Under the pieces are notes generated by a model. The model searched no databases and was not told the DNA's origin. It saw only the letters and a list, made by a program, of their open reading frames with translations. From Paenibacillaceae bacterium (lineage in GTDB: Bacteria > Bacillota > Bacilli > Paenibacillales > Paenibacillaceae): DNA of 47,371 nt. How positions within the stretch are numbered: position 1 is the first letter of the stretch; each line of letters starts with the position of its first letter. Shown one piece after another: positions 1 through 8,651 of this stretch. The DNA is taken from positions 33,394 through 80,764 of the forward strand of contig REGQ01000029.1 of the NCBI GenBank assembly GCA_004134985.1, in the 5' to 3' direction. The translations under genes and the position numbers were made by a program.

Positions 1-492
1 TTTAATTAGAAATTCATGCGTTCCTGGACTTAGTGAAGCGCCAGTAAGATTAATTTCAATTATTCCTTCGGTAGATCTGTTCACCCTAGAGCTATGGATG
101 GGAATCGAGTTGCCATTTAGATAAACCCCGGTAATTTTGTCTCTCCACGCAGCATCATCGGAAAATGTAAACCGCACGGTGTCGACATTCGGAGCTGTCC
201 CCGTTAAAGTCGGCGCTGCTAACGGTTCGGCGACTTCAAGAGTAACCACAGCGTCCGCATACCCTTCTGCTTTAATTAGAAATTCATGCGTTCCTGGACT
301 TAGTGAAGCGCCAGTAAGATTAATTTCAATTATTCCTTCGGTAGATCTATTCACCCTAGAGCTATGGATTGGAACCGAGTTGCCATTTAGATAAACCCCG
401 GTAATTTTGTCTCTCCACGCAGCATCATCGGAAAATGTAAACCGCACGGTGTCGACATTCGGAGCTGTCCCCGTTAAAGTCGGCGCTGCTAA
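1..492. repeat. Near-identical 270-bp tandem repeat within the SLH gene
   Basis: Bases 1-222 match 271-492 with about three substitutions seen by eye (near 89/359, 110/380 and 115/385). The period is 270 bp, which is 90 codons, so the frame is kept. Each unit encodes one Shr-like/DUF1533 domain. The array continues past the left edge. Such high DNA identity points to recent unequal crossing-over or gene conversion, and such arrays are prone to assembly collapse. Confidence 0.93.
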
Positions 493-2247
493 AACTTGGC
501 TAAGTAAATCTTGAGCTATTTCAATGGCTTTTTTTAGAGCAGACTTTTCCGCACCCTCATCAACCAGATCCACTTTTGCCTTCGCGGCGTCAATTGCCGC
601 TTGATCCACGCCAGCTTTCAATGCTGTTTTTGTACTGTCCGTGAATAAAGAAGCAACAGCATTTTTTGCTGCAATTAATTTAGAATTTTCTCCCGAGCCA
701 GGTGACCCATAATCTATTCCACCGCCGCCAGCCGGAGGCTGCAAATCTATATTGGGCAACCCATTAATTCTAATAATTTTGTGCTTTATCAATTCGTAGT
801 CGAGAAAAATTAATTTCACATCATTTTTCAGTTCTATGCGTAAATCTTCAATTTTAGCGTTGTTACCAAGGGTAATTCTACTATTCGTATTTTCGATGAA
901 AAGTGAATCTATCACTGCATTAAACACTGTATTTAAGGATCCGGGCCCAACCCTGACGATGGGGATGGTTATACTTGCGTCTGCCTCGACACGAGCATCA
1001 ACTAAAAGAACTATTTCATTAACTTTGGTTTCACCTGTTAATTTAATGGTAGAGCTCTTCAACGCAGCTTTAACAGATTGCAGGATTGAATTATGAAAAT
1101 GTAATTTGGGATTGTGGCTATTTTTGATATCCAACGAAACATATGAGTTATACGTCTCCGCTGTAACTATTCCTCGTGGCTTTGATAGTATCGTCGAACC
1201 TTTTACCAGCACTTTTTCAAGATAAAAGCTGTTTTGAACATCGCTTTCTATAATTAAATCCCTTGTTATAGTAGCGTCTTTAATGGACAAATTATCACCT
1301 TTTATGATTACGGTAGCATCAATAACGGCCCCATTACCGGTTAACACTACATTTGGATTTTCCATTTCATCATTTAATAGTCCATCTGCGTAAAGAGTAA
1401 CCGATGCAATTCGGCTTATTTTTTCTCCAATTATATGAGCTTTTATTCGTGAATTTTTTAATATTGGGAGATTTTCAGACGTAATCCAAGTTTTTTGATC
1501 ATCAGTTAATGCAAAGCTTTGGTTACCCAATTGAACGGAGTCCGAAGTGATTGTCGTCACTTCAGACTCGATTATTCTCTCAGTTAGTTGTTGCGCCAAT
1601 TGTTGACAACGGTAGATAAATAACGCCATTTCTCCACGATTTACTGCATCATTCGGCGAGTATGTTGTCAGTGAAGTTCCTATTGTAATCTTATTTTGTA
1701 TCAATGCAGTCAAGTAAGGAGCATACCAACTCGTTGAGGATACATCCTTAAAAGGGTTTACCACTAAGTCTTCTTCTGGTAACTGATAGGCAACTACGAG
1801 AATCTTCGCCATTTCCGCACGTGTAAGCGATTGGTCAGGCTTAAATGTTCCATCTGAATATCCTTGGAATATTCCAGCGCGTACAATAGCAGCAATCGAC
1901 TTATAATACTTGGAGCTTTCACTCACATCTTGGAAATCGGGATCATCTGCCACCTCCAAGTTGAGTTGTAGAGCTCTAGCGAGAATAACCGCTGTTTGTT
2001 CACGATTCAATTTTTCTGATGCACGGTAGGTCCCGTTCGAATAGCCCAAAATAATTTTTTGTTGCACTAGGCTTGCCAAAGCTTCTTCATATTCACTGCC
2101 TGACTCTATGTCCGTAAAAATGGCATCCCTCTCGCTTGCTTCGGCAGGTTGTTTAGCAACGATCCCACCGAGTGATAGTAAGCAAATTAATGCGATAATA
2201 AACATTAATTTAGTTGCCTTCGGATTCAATCTTTCTCGCATATTCAT
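1..2247 (-). CDS. SLH-domain surface protein with Shr-like (DUF1533) repeats, partial
   Basis: The reading frame is open from the ATG at 2247 to the left edge (749 codons, no stop), so the C-terminus is outside the window. AAGGAGGA lies 11 bases before the ATG. A signal peptide spans about residues 1-38 (hydrophobic MFIIALICLLSLGG, then a KQPAEAS cleavage region). Three SLH domains follow at about 38-92, 95-150 and 158-212, each with the GYSNGTY/GYSDGTFKP-type turn; they normally bind pyruvylated secondary cell-wall polymer. Residues about 215-500 are beta-rich with short repeating strands, like a beta-helix. A Pro/Gly linker (PPAGGGG) and a helical stretch (about 530-585) precede tandem 90-residue units with the W-R-x-x-I-x-x-V-x-L-x-G pattern of DUF1533/Shr-like domains. 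Likely a wall-anchored adhesin or ligand-binding protein; the ligand is unknown. Confidence 0.88.
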   Translation of the reverse strand, partial: MNMRERLNPKATKLMFIIALICLLSLGGIVAKQPAEASERDAIFTDIESGSEYEEALASLVQQKIILGYSNGTYRASEKLNREQTAVILARALQLNLEVADDPDFQDVSESSKYYKSIAAIVRAGIFQGYSDGTFKPDQSLTRAEMAKILVVAYQLPEEDLVVNPFKDVSSTSWYAPYLTALIQNKITIGTSLTTYSPNDAVNRGEMALFIYRCQQLAQQLTERIIESEVTTITSDSVQLGNQSFALTDDQKTWITSENLPILKNSRIKAHIIGEKISRIASVTLYADGLLNDEMENPNVVLTGNGAVIDATVIIKGDNLSIKDATITRDLIIESDVQNSFYLEKVLVKGSTILSKPRGIVTAETYNSYVSLDIKNSHNPKLHFHNSILQSVKAALKSSTIKLTGETKVNEIVLLVDARVEADASITIPIVRVGPGSLNTVFNAVIDSLFIENTNSRITLGNNAKIEDLRIELKNDVKLIFLDYELIKHKIIRINGLPNIDLQPPAGGGGIDYGSPGSGENSKLIAAKNAVASLFTDSTKTALKAGVDQAAIDAAKAKVDLVDEGAEKSALKKAIEIAQDLLSQVLAAPTLTGTAPNVDTVRFTFSDDAAWRDKITGVYLNGNSVPIHSSRVNRSTEGIIEINLTGASLSPGTHEFLIKAEGYADAVVTLEVAEPLAAPTLTGTAPNVDTVRFTFSDDAAWRDKITGVYLNGNSIPIHSSRVNRSTEGIIEINLTGASLSPGTHEFLIK

Positions 2248-2319
2248 AAGTTAAATGTCCTCCTTCGGATACATACCTAGCCCCTCATAAGGCTAGTGAT
2301 AGTCGAATAATACACCACT

Positions 2320-2339
2320 ATAATACTCAATAGTATTAT
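2320..2339. promoter_or_regulatory. Palindrome upstream of the SLH gene
   Basis: ATAATACT-CAAT-AGTATTAT is a perfect 8-bp inverted repeat with a 4-base spacer, about 75 bp upstream of the SLH gene start. A related ATGAGTATTAT half lies at about 2349-2359. It could be an operator or an AT-rich hairpin in the promoter region. No confident -35/-10 pair was found around it. Confidence 0.45.
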
Positions 2340-2379
2340 ATATTACTAATGAGTATTATCTTGGAGGAATATGCTGTTG

Positions 2380-2580
2380 TCAATCGAAATATCTTAGCAA
2401 ATAATCATTATGAAGATGAATGTAGCTGCGAATGCCGGTCCGAGCCTCACGTGGGTTGTTGTAATCGTTCAGATAGATCTCATTGTACTTCAGACTGCGC
2501 CAAAACCGTTCGATGGCGATATTATCGGTTGCACGACCTTTACTAGTCCATACTAATGCGAACGACGAGATCAGCTGCTT
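2380..2580 (-). pseudogene. IS3-family transposase (OrfB) C-terminal remnant
   Basis: Minus-strand translation reads KGRATDNIAIERFWRSLKY, then EIYLNDYNNPREARTGI and RSYIHLHNDYLLRYFD, ending with TGA at 2380-2382. DN-x-x-IERFWRSLK is the signature around the last acidic residue of the DDE catalytic core in IS3 OrfB integrases. Only about 65 residues remain. The usual tail (YNxxRPHxxL) is altered and the upstream catalytic part is missing. It is a dead relic showing past IS activity between the SLH gene and the glycan locus. Confidence 0.8.
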
Positions 2581-2582
2581 AC

Positions 2583-3064
2583 TTTATCCTACATGGAGCC
2601 GCCACTCCAAAATCAGTTGAACTACTCCTTTTTCCGGTTCCAGCACCTCTCGCAAAATGCGATAAGGTTTTCGTTGTTTAGCATGGTTTGTAGTTTTACG
2701 TTTATATCGCCGCGTTCAATCTGACCGAGCTATGTCGTAGCCATGTCTACTGCTTCGACTTGTTGTCTTTTGTTTTTGTCAAGTTTTGTTTCATACGATA
2801 CGAGGGATTTTTGCTCCAATTAACTGAGAAAATGTAGCCATATTATCCTCACAACCTCTCACTATATTGGAGAATGAGAGTGGTGCAGCGCAGAGTCCAT
2901 ATTGACAGTCAATTTGAATAAGTGGGTTTGGATAAATGATCTCCGTCAACATCGGATCGTAAACAAATAGAGAATGAGATGCGTAGTGGAAGCCAAGTTA
3001 TTATACAATATTCCCAAAGTTCTACGTCAATCGTTACCATGTACCGAAATTCATGAAGAAGCTG
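2583..3064. other. Gene-poor, degraded interval
   Basis: No intact gene is seen. Short minus-strand coding-like patches interrupted by stops occur (for example YKRKTTNHAKQRKPYRILRE near 2640-2710, and a MATFSQLIGAKIP start near 2840). They look like debris of one or more small genes but were not identified. The interval separates the IS3 relic from the 3' end of the AraC gene. Confidence 0.5.
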
Positions 3065-3922
3065 TTAAAACGCCGATTGGTGAATCCGGCGATACTGAAG
3101 AGGCGTGTGTCCATAGAGAGCTTTAAAGGTTTTGTAGAAGTAACCCAAATTATGAAAGCCTGCCTCCAGGGAAATGTCGAGAATGCTCCAGTCGGAGCTG
3201 AGCAGCAGATTTTCCGCATATTGGAGCTTTACGCGATTCAAGTATTGGAGGGGAGTCAACTGCTCCCATTGCTGGAACACGCGGCAAAGATGCGCATGGG
3301 ATTTGCCGGATAAGCGCAGCATGGCCGCGATTCCCTCGTGGAAGCAAGCGGGATTTTTTATTTGCAAGCAGAGCTGTGCAAACCAAGGGGGACGTTCGTC
3401 GGGCTTGGCGACAACGTTGGGCAACATATGGCTGACATATACCTCCGACAACAGGGAGCGCAACTCTGTGCGAAACCACAGTTTGTCGTGCTGGGGGATA
3501 CGATAGAGCTTTTCCATACGGCGTTGCAGCAGCTGCTTGTCCTGCCGGGAAAGCCGGATGGCAACGGGATAAGCAGCGGATAAAAAAGCATCTTGCGGGA
3601 AGCCTTCGCCCAGATAGGCGAACAGCTCCATAACCGTCTTGCTGTAATAGGAGAGATTGATGAGCCGGAAATCCTTGCCCGGAAGCTTCACGTAGAAATG
3701 AACATCCTGAGGTCTCATAAAAACCAGCGAGCCTTCGTCCAACTGCTCCTTTTTTCCATTGATCCAATGACAGACCGAACCTGATGATATCAGAAAAAAT
3801 TCAAAGAAGTCGTGCGTGTGCGGTCCAGCCGTATTTCCGATGCCGCTCAGATCGCGATAATGTCCCTCCGCTTCCCCGTCAATTCCATCTTCCGCTCTAA
3901 ACAGCTGAATGGGGCTCTCCAT
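3065..3922 (-). CDS. AraC-family transcriptional regulator (cupin sensor plus double HTH)
   Basis: A 285-residue protein starting at the ATG at 3922, with GGGAG about 10 bases upstream; an in-frame TTG at 3946 is less likely. The N-terminal half is a cupin-type sugar-sensing domain (GPHTHDFFEFFLISSG metal-ligand-like His motif at about 35-50, then EGSLVFMRPQDVHFY). The C-terminal 100 residues are an AraC HTH pair (SGKSHAHLCRVFQQW; then ILDISLEAGFHNLGYFYKTFK and TPLQYRR). It is transcribed divergently from the DUF1861 gene across about 215 bp and probably regulates that gene and perhaps the downstream transport genes in response to the imported glycan. Effector unknown. Confidence 0.9.
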   Translation of the reverse strand: MESPIQLFRAEDGIDGEAEGHYRDLSGIGNTAGPHTHDFFEFFLISSGSVCHWINGKKEQLDEGSLVFMRPQDVHFYVKLPGKDFRLINLSYYSKTVMELFAYLGEGFPQDAFLSAAYPVAIRLSRQDKQLLQRRMEKLYRIPQHDKLWFRTELRSLLSEVYVSHMLPNVVAKPDERPPWFAQLCLQIKNPACFHEGIAAMLRLSGKSHAHLCRVFQQWEQLTPLQYLNRVKLQYAENLLLSSDWSILDISLEAGFHNLGYFYKTFKALYGHTPLQYRRIHQSAF

Positions 3923-4138
3923 TGCCAATTCTCTCCCTTCAATCAATCCAGTATAATTGTATCATGGTTGCCGTTGCTTTAAAGTCCTGTTTTTAAAGGG
4001 TTAATCGTATACTCGTAAATGAAAGTTTACACAAATGTCAATCTGGCGTAATCGATGAGAAATATCGGCAGGATTTTCCACTCGGCGCCATGATAAAATG
4101 ATATACGATTCAAGCGATGAGACGGAGGCAGATGACAG

Positions 4139-5113
4139 ATGCAACTGCTGCACAAGCGCGAGCAATTTGAACAAAGCAAAGTGATCTACGAAAGCGCAAA
4201 GCTGGCTTTCCGTGGGGTGGAAGGTTTTGACGTTTACAATGTATCCATCCCTTTTGTATGGCGAAGCCGATCGTATATTTACGGTCGTGTAGAAAAGCGC
4301 AAGGAATGGGCACGATCGTGGGTTCGTCTGTTCGAGCAGACGGGGGCGGACGAATGGACGCTGGTGCCGGACAGCATGAGCTATCAGCTTGAGGACCCGT
4401 ATGTAAGCATAATCGACGGCCGGATCGTTATGGGCGGGACGCATGTGCGTTATCGGCAAGGCCAGGTCGACACGTATTTCGGATATTTTTATAGAGGCAC
4501 GGAGCTGGATGACCTGTACTATTTCACAACCGGTCCCGAATACATGAAGGATATTCGACTGGTGCAGTTGAACGACGGACGTATCGGCGTATTTTCGCGG
4601 CCAAGGAGTGAGGAGATCTGGCGGGAATTCGGCAGCGAATCGATGATCGGATTTACGATTATTGACCATCTGGGCGAGTTGACGGCGGAGACGATCGAGC
4701 GCGCCCGTTATATTCCGGGGCTGTTCGCCCGTGATGAATGGGGCGGCTGCAATCAGGCCTACAGCCTGGACAGCGGGAAGATTGGCGTAATCGGACATAT
4801 TTGCTACAAGACATATGCGGCGGATGGTCAGATGCAGCAGGTTTACATGAATTTTTCGTTTGTATTCGATGTGGACAATCATGTGGCTTTGGATCAAAAA
4901 ATTATTGGCACCCGCAGCTGTTATCCCGACGGCCCAAGCAAAAAGCCCGATTTGACTGATTGTACCTTCACCTCGGGTATTGTGCTGCGCGAGGACGGCA
5001 GATGCGACCTGTATGCGGGTATCGGGGATACGGAGGCTGGCCGCATCGTAATTGATTATCCGTTCGAAGGACATGGGAGAATGATAAGCAGCGAGGACTG
5101 TCCGCAAGGATAG
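4139..5113 (+). CDS. DUF1861 family protein, beta-propeller related to mannoside phosphorylases
   Basis: A 324-residue cytoplasmic protein (no signal peptide). ATG at 4139 has GGAGG 10 bases upstream. Motifs resemble the DUF1861 group of five-bladed propellers distantly related to GH130 beta-mannoside phosphorylases: EDPYVSIIDGRIVMGGTHV, YMKDIRLVQLNDGRIGVFSRP, EWGGCNQAY, CTFTSGIVLREDGRCDLYAGIGD. Eukaryotic relatives in Leishmania act as mannosyltransferase/phosphorylases, to my knowledge. In this locus, with a sugar ABC transporter and a GH38-like gene, it most likely makes or breaks a mannosidic bond inside the cell. The exact activity is inference. The stop codon sits inside a terminator hairpin. 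A long antisense open frame over the gene is a codon-bias shadow. Confidence 0.75.
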   Translation: MQLLHKREQFEQSKVIYESAKLAFRGVEGFDVYNVSIPFVWRSRSYIYGRVEKRKEWARSWVRLFEQTGADEWTLVPDSMSYQLEDPYVSIIDGRIVMGGTHVRYRQGQVDTYFGYFYRGTELDDLYYFTTGPEYMKDIRLVQLNDGRIGVFSRPRSEEIWREFGSESMIGFTIIDHLGELTAETIERARYIPGLFARDEWGGCNQAYSLDSGKIGVIGHICYKTYAADGQMQQVYMNFSFVFDVDNHVALDQKIIGTRSCYPDGPSKKPDLTDCTFTSGIVLREDGRCDLYAGIGDTEAGRIVIDYPFEGHGRMISSEDCPQG

Positions 5114-5121
5114 TCTTTTTT
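5096..5121 (+). terminator. Intrinsic terminator overlapping the DUF1861 stop codon
   Basis: GACTGTCC-gcaa-GGATAGTC forms an 8-bp stem (one mismatched position) followed by six T. The TAG stop at 5111-5113 lies in the right arm, so termination may be coupled to translation: a ribosome finishing the gene would cover the stem. Confidence 0.75.
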
Positions 5122-5215
5122 CTTGTCAATCGGCTATGACGATGTCATTATGGTGGGTAGACTGAATTTGCAGCGAAACCAACAGCGAGTTGCATTGGAG
5201 GGGGAGGAGAAGCAG

Positions 5216-7504
5216 ATGAGACGTATCAAAGGGAAAATAGTGCCCAAATCGATTTTTTTTCGGTTTTTTATTTCATTCGTGGTGCTTCTGGTTGTCGTAG
5301 CCTTGACGATTGCCGCGTTGCTGTTCCAAGCCTTCTCGAAAGGCTCGGCAGCGCAAATTAATGATATCGCGCAGAAACGGCTGGAACAAAGCTCCGCCAT
5401 TCTGGAGCATATATCCGAGCAGGCGCGCCTGATTACGCTGCAGCTGTCATTGGACCCTTACATTATTCAAGTGATGAACGGGAGAGAGGCGGATAGTGAT
5501 TACTTCCTGAAGGCGGAAGCGATGCGCAGACTTAATGATCTACTGATTACGAATACCAATCTGTATTCTATCGCCCTGTACAACGGTCAAAGCGGCATAT
5601 GGACGGGGACGGATCGGGATAAAATGTATGCCGAGACGGATACGATCGCCTGGCTGCAGGAGGAGAATGTTCAAAGTCTGGGGCAACTGCTGCCCCGCAA
5701 GCTTACGATCAATCCGGGCGAAGGCGAAGCGGATCATGTCTATACGGTGTTTTATTATGACCGGGATGCAGACAATCGGGAAATCTCAAGCGCGATTATT
5801 GTCAATGTGACGCTGGACGGATTTGTCCCGGTTCGGGACGAGCAGACCCTTGATATGAATCTGCTGGTGCTGGGTCGGCAGGGGCAGGCGGTATATGCGC
5901 CCTATGAGAGCGGCTTTCTGGAGGACTTGTCGGGCAGAAGCGATGTGCGGCGCATCATATCCGCGCAGACCGGCAGCAATTTTATTTCCATAGAGAATAA
6001 ACAGAAAACGCTGGTATCCTCGATCTATTCGGAGTCATTGGGATGGTATCTGGTATCTATGCTACCTTATGAGACGGCTACGGCCCAAATATCGGATATA
6101 CGCCGCACGGCCATCACGGCCTGCTTGCTGTTGCTGCTGCTGGCTCTGGGAGCATCGGCTGTGCTGAGCGGCATGCTGTCGTCGCCGTTGTCGAAGCTTG
6201 CGCGGAAGGCGCAACGCTTTCAACTGCCGAATGAAGAGGCAATGTCGGACGAGAAGCTGGGCGAGATGGAAATATTGACCCGTTTCTACGCCAATGTGAC
6301 GACGAGGTTCGAACAGTTGGAGGCGACGAACCGATTGTCGCGCATCACGATGAAAGCGGAATACTTGAAGGAGTTGCTGCAGGGCAATCGACATCCAGAG
6401 AAGGCCGATTGCGATACCTTCCAACTGCGGCTGGATATTATGGGCAGCGATCGGCTGTTTGTGGCGGTAGTCAGGCCGGACAGTCTGCGGGATCTGAAGG
6501 AGCAGCGGGCCGAGATGGATTTGCGCGTAAGCGCTGTTCTGTACAGCTTGACGGAGCAGTACATGCAAGCCCGAATCCGATGCGAGGTCGTGAAGCTAGA
6601 GGATGAAACGGTGCTTCTGCTGGGCGGCGAGGAGATGGAATGGCCGTCGATGCTAGAGCTGCTGAAGAGCATGCAGCAAGAGATTGCGAATGCATACGGC
6701 ATATCGACCACCATTGGCGTCGGCCTCCCTGTTGCCGCCGGTTCGGGAATCGGAGAAGCCTATTTGACCGCGAGGGAAGCGGTCCACTATCGTTTGACGC
6801 AAGGAACGGGGCATATATTGGTGTACGAGCAGCTGTTGGGAGAGGCGGAGACGGAATTTGAATACCCGCAGTCCAGGCAGAAGCAGTTGCTTGAAGTCAT
6901 CCGGTCAGGCAAGGAAGCGGCTGTCGATGCGGCGGTTGCGGACGTATTTGACGTTTTTCGCGAGGCTCCTTATTCGATGATTCGCACATCAGTTCACTTT
7001 TTGCTGTTTTCGATTGTGAGCGCCAATGCCAATGCCGCCGTTTCCACCGCCTCTGCCGCCTTTATGAATATGCTTGAGCGTTTGCAACAAATGGAAACGC
7101 TGTCAGAGATAGAGGACTGGTTTGTTCATTTCTGCAAGGATACCATTCAGCGGACCAAGGAAAGCAAGCAACACAGCAGGTCGGATTTGGCGGACAAGAT
7201 CGCCGAATTTCTGGAGGAGCAATACGGCAATTCAAACCTCTCGATTGAGGTGGTTGCCGAGCGCTTTGGTTATAACGGCATTTATTTCGGCAGATTGTTC
7301 AAGGAGCTGTTTAATCAATTGTTTCTGGAATATGTGACGCAGCTGAGAGTCCGCAAGGCGAACGAATTTCTGACGGGCTCCAGGCTGACGGTCAAGGAGA
7401 TAGGGGAAAAGGTCGGTTTTCTGAACGCATCCTACTTTGTCACGTGGTTCAAGAAGCAAACGGGAATGGCGCCTACCGAATATCGCAAAAGTCAACCGCA
7501 CTAA
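5216..7504 (+). CDS. Membrane-anchored AraC-type sensor-regulator
   Basis: A 762-residue protein. The start at 5216 is supported by GGAGGGGGAGGAG just upstream; the longer frame from TTG 5123 lacks a good site. A TM helix at about 13-37 (FFRFFISFVVLLVVVALTIAALLF) and a second at about 297-321 flank an extracellular region resembling Cache-type sensors. A cytoplasmic part of about 330 residues then leads to a C-terminal AraC HTH pair (about 655-762: VVAERFGYNGIYFGRLFKELF; VKEIGEKVGFLNASYFVTWFKK). This one-protein design is common beside Lpl/Ytc-type sugar transporters in Paenibacillus, where it senses an extracellular sugar or a loaded binding protein and switches on the transporter. No kinase or receiver domain is seen. 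The next genes start 190 bp downstream behind a terminator and their own promoter. Confidence 0.9.
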   Translation: MRRIKGKIVPKSIFFRFFISFVVLLVVVALTIAALLFQAFSKGSAAQINDIAQKRLEQSSAILEHISEQARLITLQLSLDPYIIQVMNGREADSDYFLKAEAMRRLNDLLITNTNLYSIALYNGQSGIWTGTDRDKMYAETDTIAWLQEENVQSLGQLLPRKLTINPGEGEADHVYTVFYYDRDADNREISSAIIVNVTLDGFVPVRDEQTLDMNLLVLGRQGQAVYAPYESGFLEDLSGRSDVRRIISAQTGSNFISIENKQKTLVSSIYSESLGWYLVSMLPYETATAQISDIRRTAITACLLLLLLALGASAVLSGMLSSPLSKLARKAQRFQLPNEEAMSDEKLGEMEILTRFYANVTTRFEQLEATNRLSRITMKAEYLKELLQGNRHPEKADCDTFQLRLDIMGSDRLFVAVVRPDSLRDLKEQRAEMDLRVSAVLYSLTEQYMQARIRCEVVKLEDETVLLLGGEEMEWPSMLELLKSMQQEIANAYGISTTIGVGLPVAAGSGIGEAYLTAREAVHYRLTQGTGHILVYEQLLGEAETEFEYPQSRQKQLLEVIRSGKEAAVDAAVADVFDVFREAPYSMIRTSVHFLLFSIVSANANAAVSTASAAFMNMLERLQQMETLSEIEDWFVHFCKDTIQRTKESKQHSRSDLADKIAEFLEEQYGNSNLSIEVVAERFGYNGIYFGRLFKELFNQLFLEYVTQLRVRKANEFLTGSRLTVKEIGEKVGFLNASYFVTWFKKQTGMAPTEYRKSQPH

Positions 7505-7511
7505 CCGAGAT

Positions 7512-7532
7512 ACGCCCGCCGGGGCGTTTTTT
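7512..7532 (+). terminator. Intrinsic terminator after the sensor-regulator
   Basis: ACGCCC-gccg-GGGCGT stem directly followed by TTTTTT, starting 8 bp after the stop codon. It separates the regulator transcript from the permease operon. Confidence 0.88.
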
Positions 7533-7617
7533 CGTTTGCTATGCGACAGATCGGCGAAATCTGTGATTTTCTAAAGCGAAAAGCTATAGTTTTCTAAACA
7601 ATATTTAGTTTGTTAAC

Positions 7618-7646
7618 TTGTTGATCCATATTGGAAGCGGTATATT
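7618..7646 (+). promoter_or_regulatory. Promoter of the transporter operon with a cre-like site
   Basis: TTGTTG, 17-base spacer, TATATT sits about 45 bp before the first permease start. The spacer and -10 overlap TGGAAGCGGTATAT (7632-7645), which matches about 11 of 14 positions of the CcpA cre consensus TGWAARCGYTWNCW. Catabolite repression of this sugar transporter would fit, but the match is imperfect. Confidence 0.5.
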
Positions 7647-7691
7647 TTAGTCTGTCAGCAGCAAGCAGATACAAAAAATGAGGTGTTCCGG

Positions 7692-8621
7692 ATGGTGAAG
7701 TCTGCAAAATGGTTTATGACGGATTTGGTGAAAAACAGGTTTTTGTATGTATTGGTTTTGCCAGGAATTATGTTCTTTCTATTATTCAACTATTTGCCCA
7801 TGGCCGGAATTATTGTCGCTTTCAAGGAATACCGCATGGATTTAGGCATCTTCGGAAGTCCCTTTAACGGTCTCGATAATTTCCGGTTTCTGACGGTGGA
7901 TACGACCTCTGTGCTCAAGGTAATCTTCAATACGTTGTTCCTGAACATTCTGTTTATCGGAATCGGCACGTCGCTTGCGGTTATCACGGCTATTCTGATC
8001 AATGAGATCCGATTGACCTGGTTCAAAAAAATATCACAATCGCTGATCATTCTTCCCAACTTTATATCCTGGATTATTGTTGCCGTCTTCGCCTACAATT
8101 TCCTGAACACCGACTTCGGCATCTTAAACGGGTGGCTGAGCAGTCTCGGATTGCCCCGTATAAGCTGGTACAGCAGCGCCGAGTGGTGGCCGGCCATTCT
8201 TGTGCTTCTGTACGTCTGGAAATCAGCGGGCTTCAGCAGCATTATTTATTTGGCGGCGATTGCGGGCATTGATCAGGAGCAGTATGAATCGGCCGAGCTT
8301 GACGGGGCGAACAAGCTGCAGCAAATCTGGCATATTACAATTCCCGGCATTTCCAAAACGATTATTATTTTGCTGCTGCTCGCCATCGGGCGCATCTTCT
8401 ACGGCGACTTCGGCATGATTTACGGACTGGTGGGCGATAACAGCCTGCTCTTCTCCACAACGGATGTCATCGATACGTATGTATTCCGGGCGCTGCGCAC
8501 GTTGAACGATGTGGGGATGTCCTCGGCGATCGGCCTGCTGCAATCGTTCATCGGCTTTCTGTTTGTGTTTGCGGCCAATGCCGTTGTGCGAAAATATGAT
8601 AAAGATTCCGCCTTGTTCTAA
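7692..8621 (+). CDS. Sugar ABC transporter permease, LplB/YteP type
   Basis: A 309-residue integral membrane protein, six predicted TM segments. ATG 7692 is preferred (AGGTG 8 bases upstream) over an in-frame GTG at 7683. The family signature near the N-terminus (RFLYVLVLPGIMFFLLFNYLPMAGI) and the EAA-loop motif contacting the ATPase (EQYESAELDGANKLQQIWHITIPG, about 197-220) are clear. It belongs to the carbohydrate-uptake group working with an LplC-type partner and lipoprotein binding protein, both encoded directly downstream. No ATPase gene is in the cluster; such systems usually share a housekeeping MsmX-type ATPase. Confidence 0.94.
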   Translation: MVKSAKWFMTDLVKNRFLYVLVLPGIMFFLLFNYLPMAGIIVAFKEYRMDLGIFGSPFNGLDNFRFLTVDTTSVLKVIFNTLFLNILFIGIGTSLAVITAILINEIRLTWFKKISQSLIILPNFISWIIVAVFAYNFLNTDFGILNGWLSSLGLPRISWYSSAEWWPAILVLLYVWKSAGFSSIIYLAAIAGIDQEQYESAELDGANKLQQIWHITIPGISKTIIILLLLAIGRIFYGDFGMIYGLVGDNSLLFSTTDVIDTYVFRALRTLNDVGMSSAIGLLQSFIGFLFVFAANAVVRKYDKDSALF

Positions 8622-8651
8622 TAGCTTGCAATCAGACTGGAGTTGTGACCG

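Noticed and set aside
2349-2546. Plus-strand Cys/Ser-rich 65-codon ORF with GGAGG-like bases nearby
   Set aside because: It is the reverse of the IS3 transposase remnant, which explains the bases better.
2700-2780. Possible Cro/C1-type HTH fragment (LGQIERGDINVKLQT on the minus strand)
   Set aside because: Only about 15 residues look right, with stop codons on either side, so it is too little to call.
4001-5107. Long antisense open frame (368 codons) over the DUF1861 gene
   Set aside because: No ribosome site, low-complexity His/Arg-rich product with no family features, and it mirrors a well-supported plus-strand gene in GC-rich DNA.
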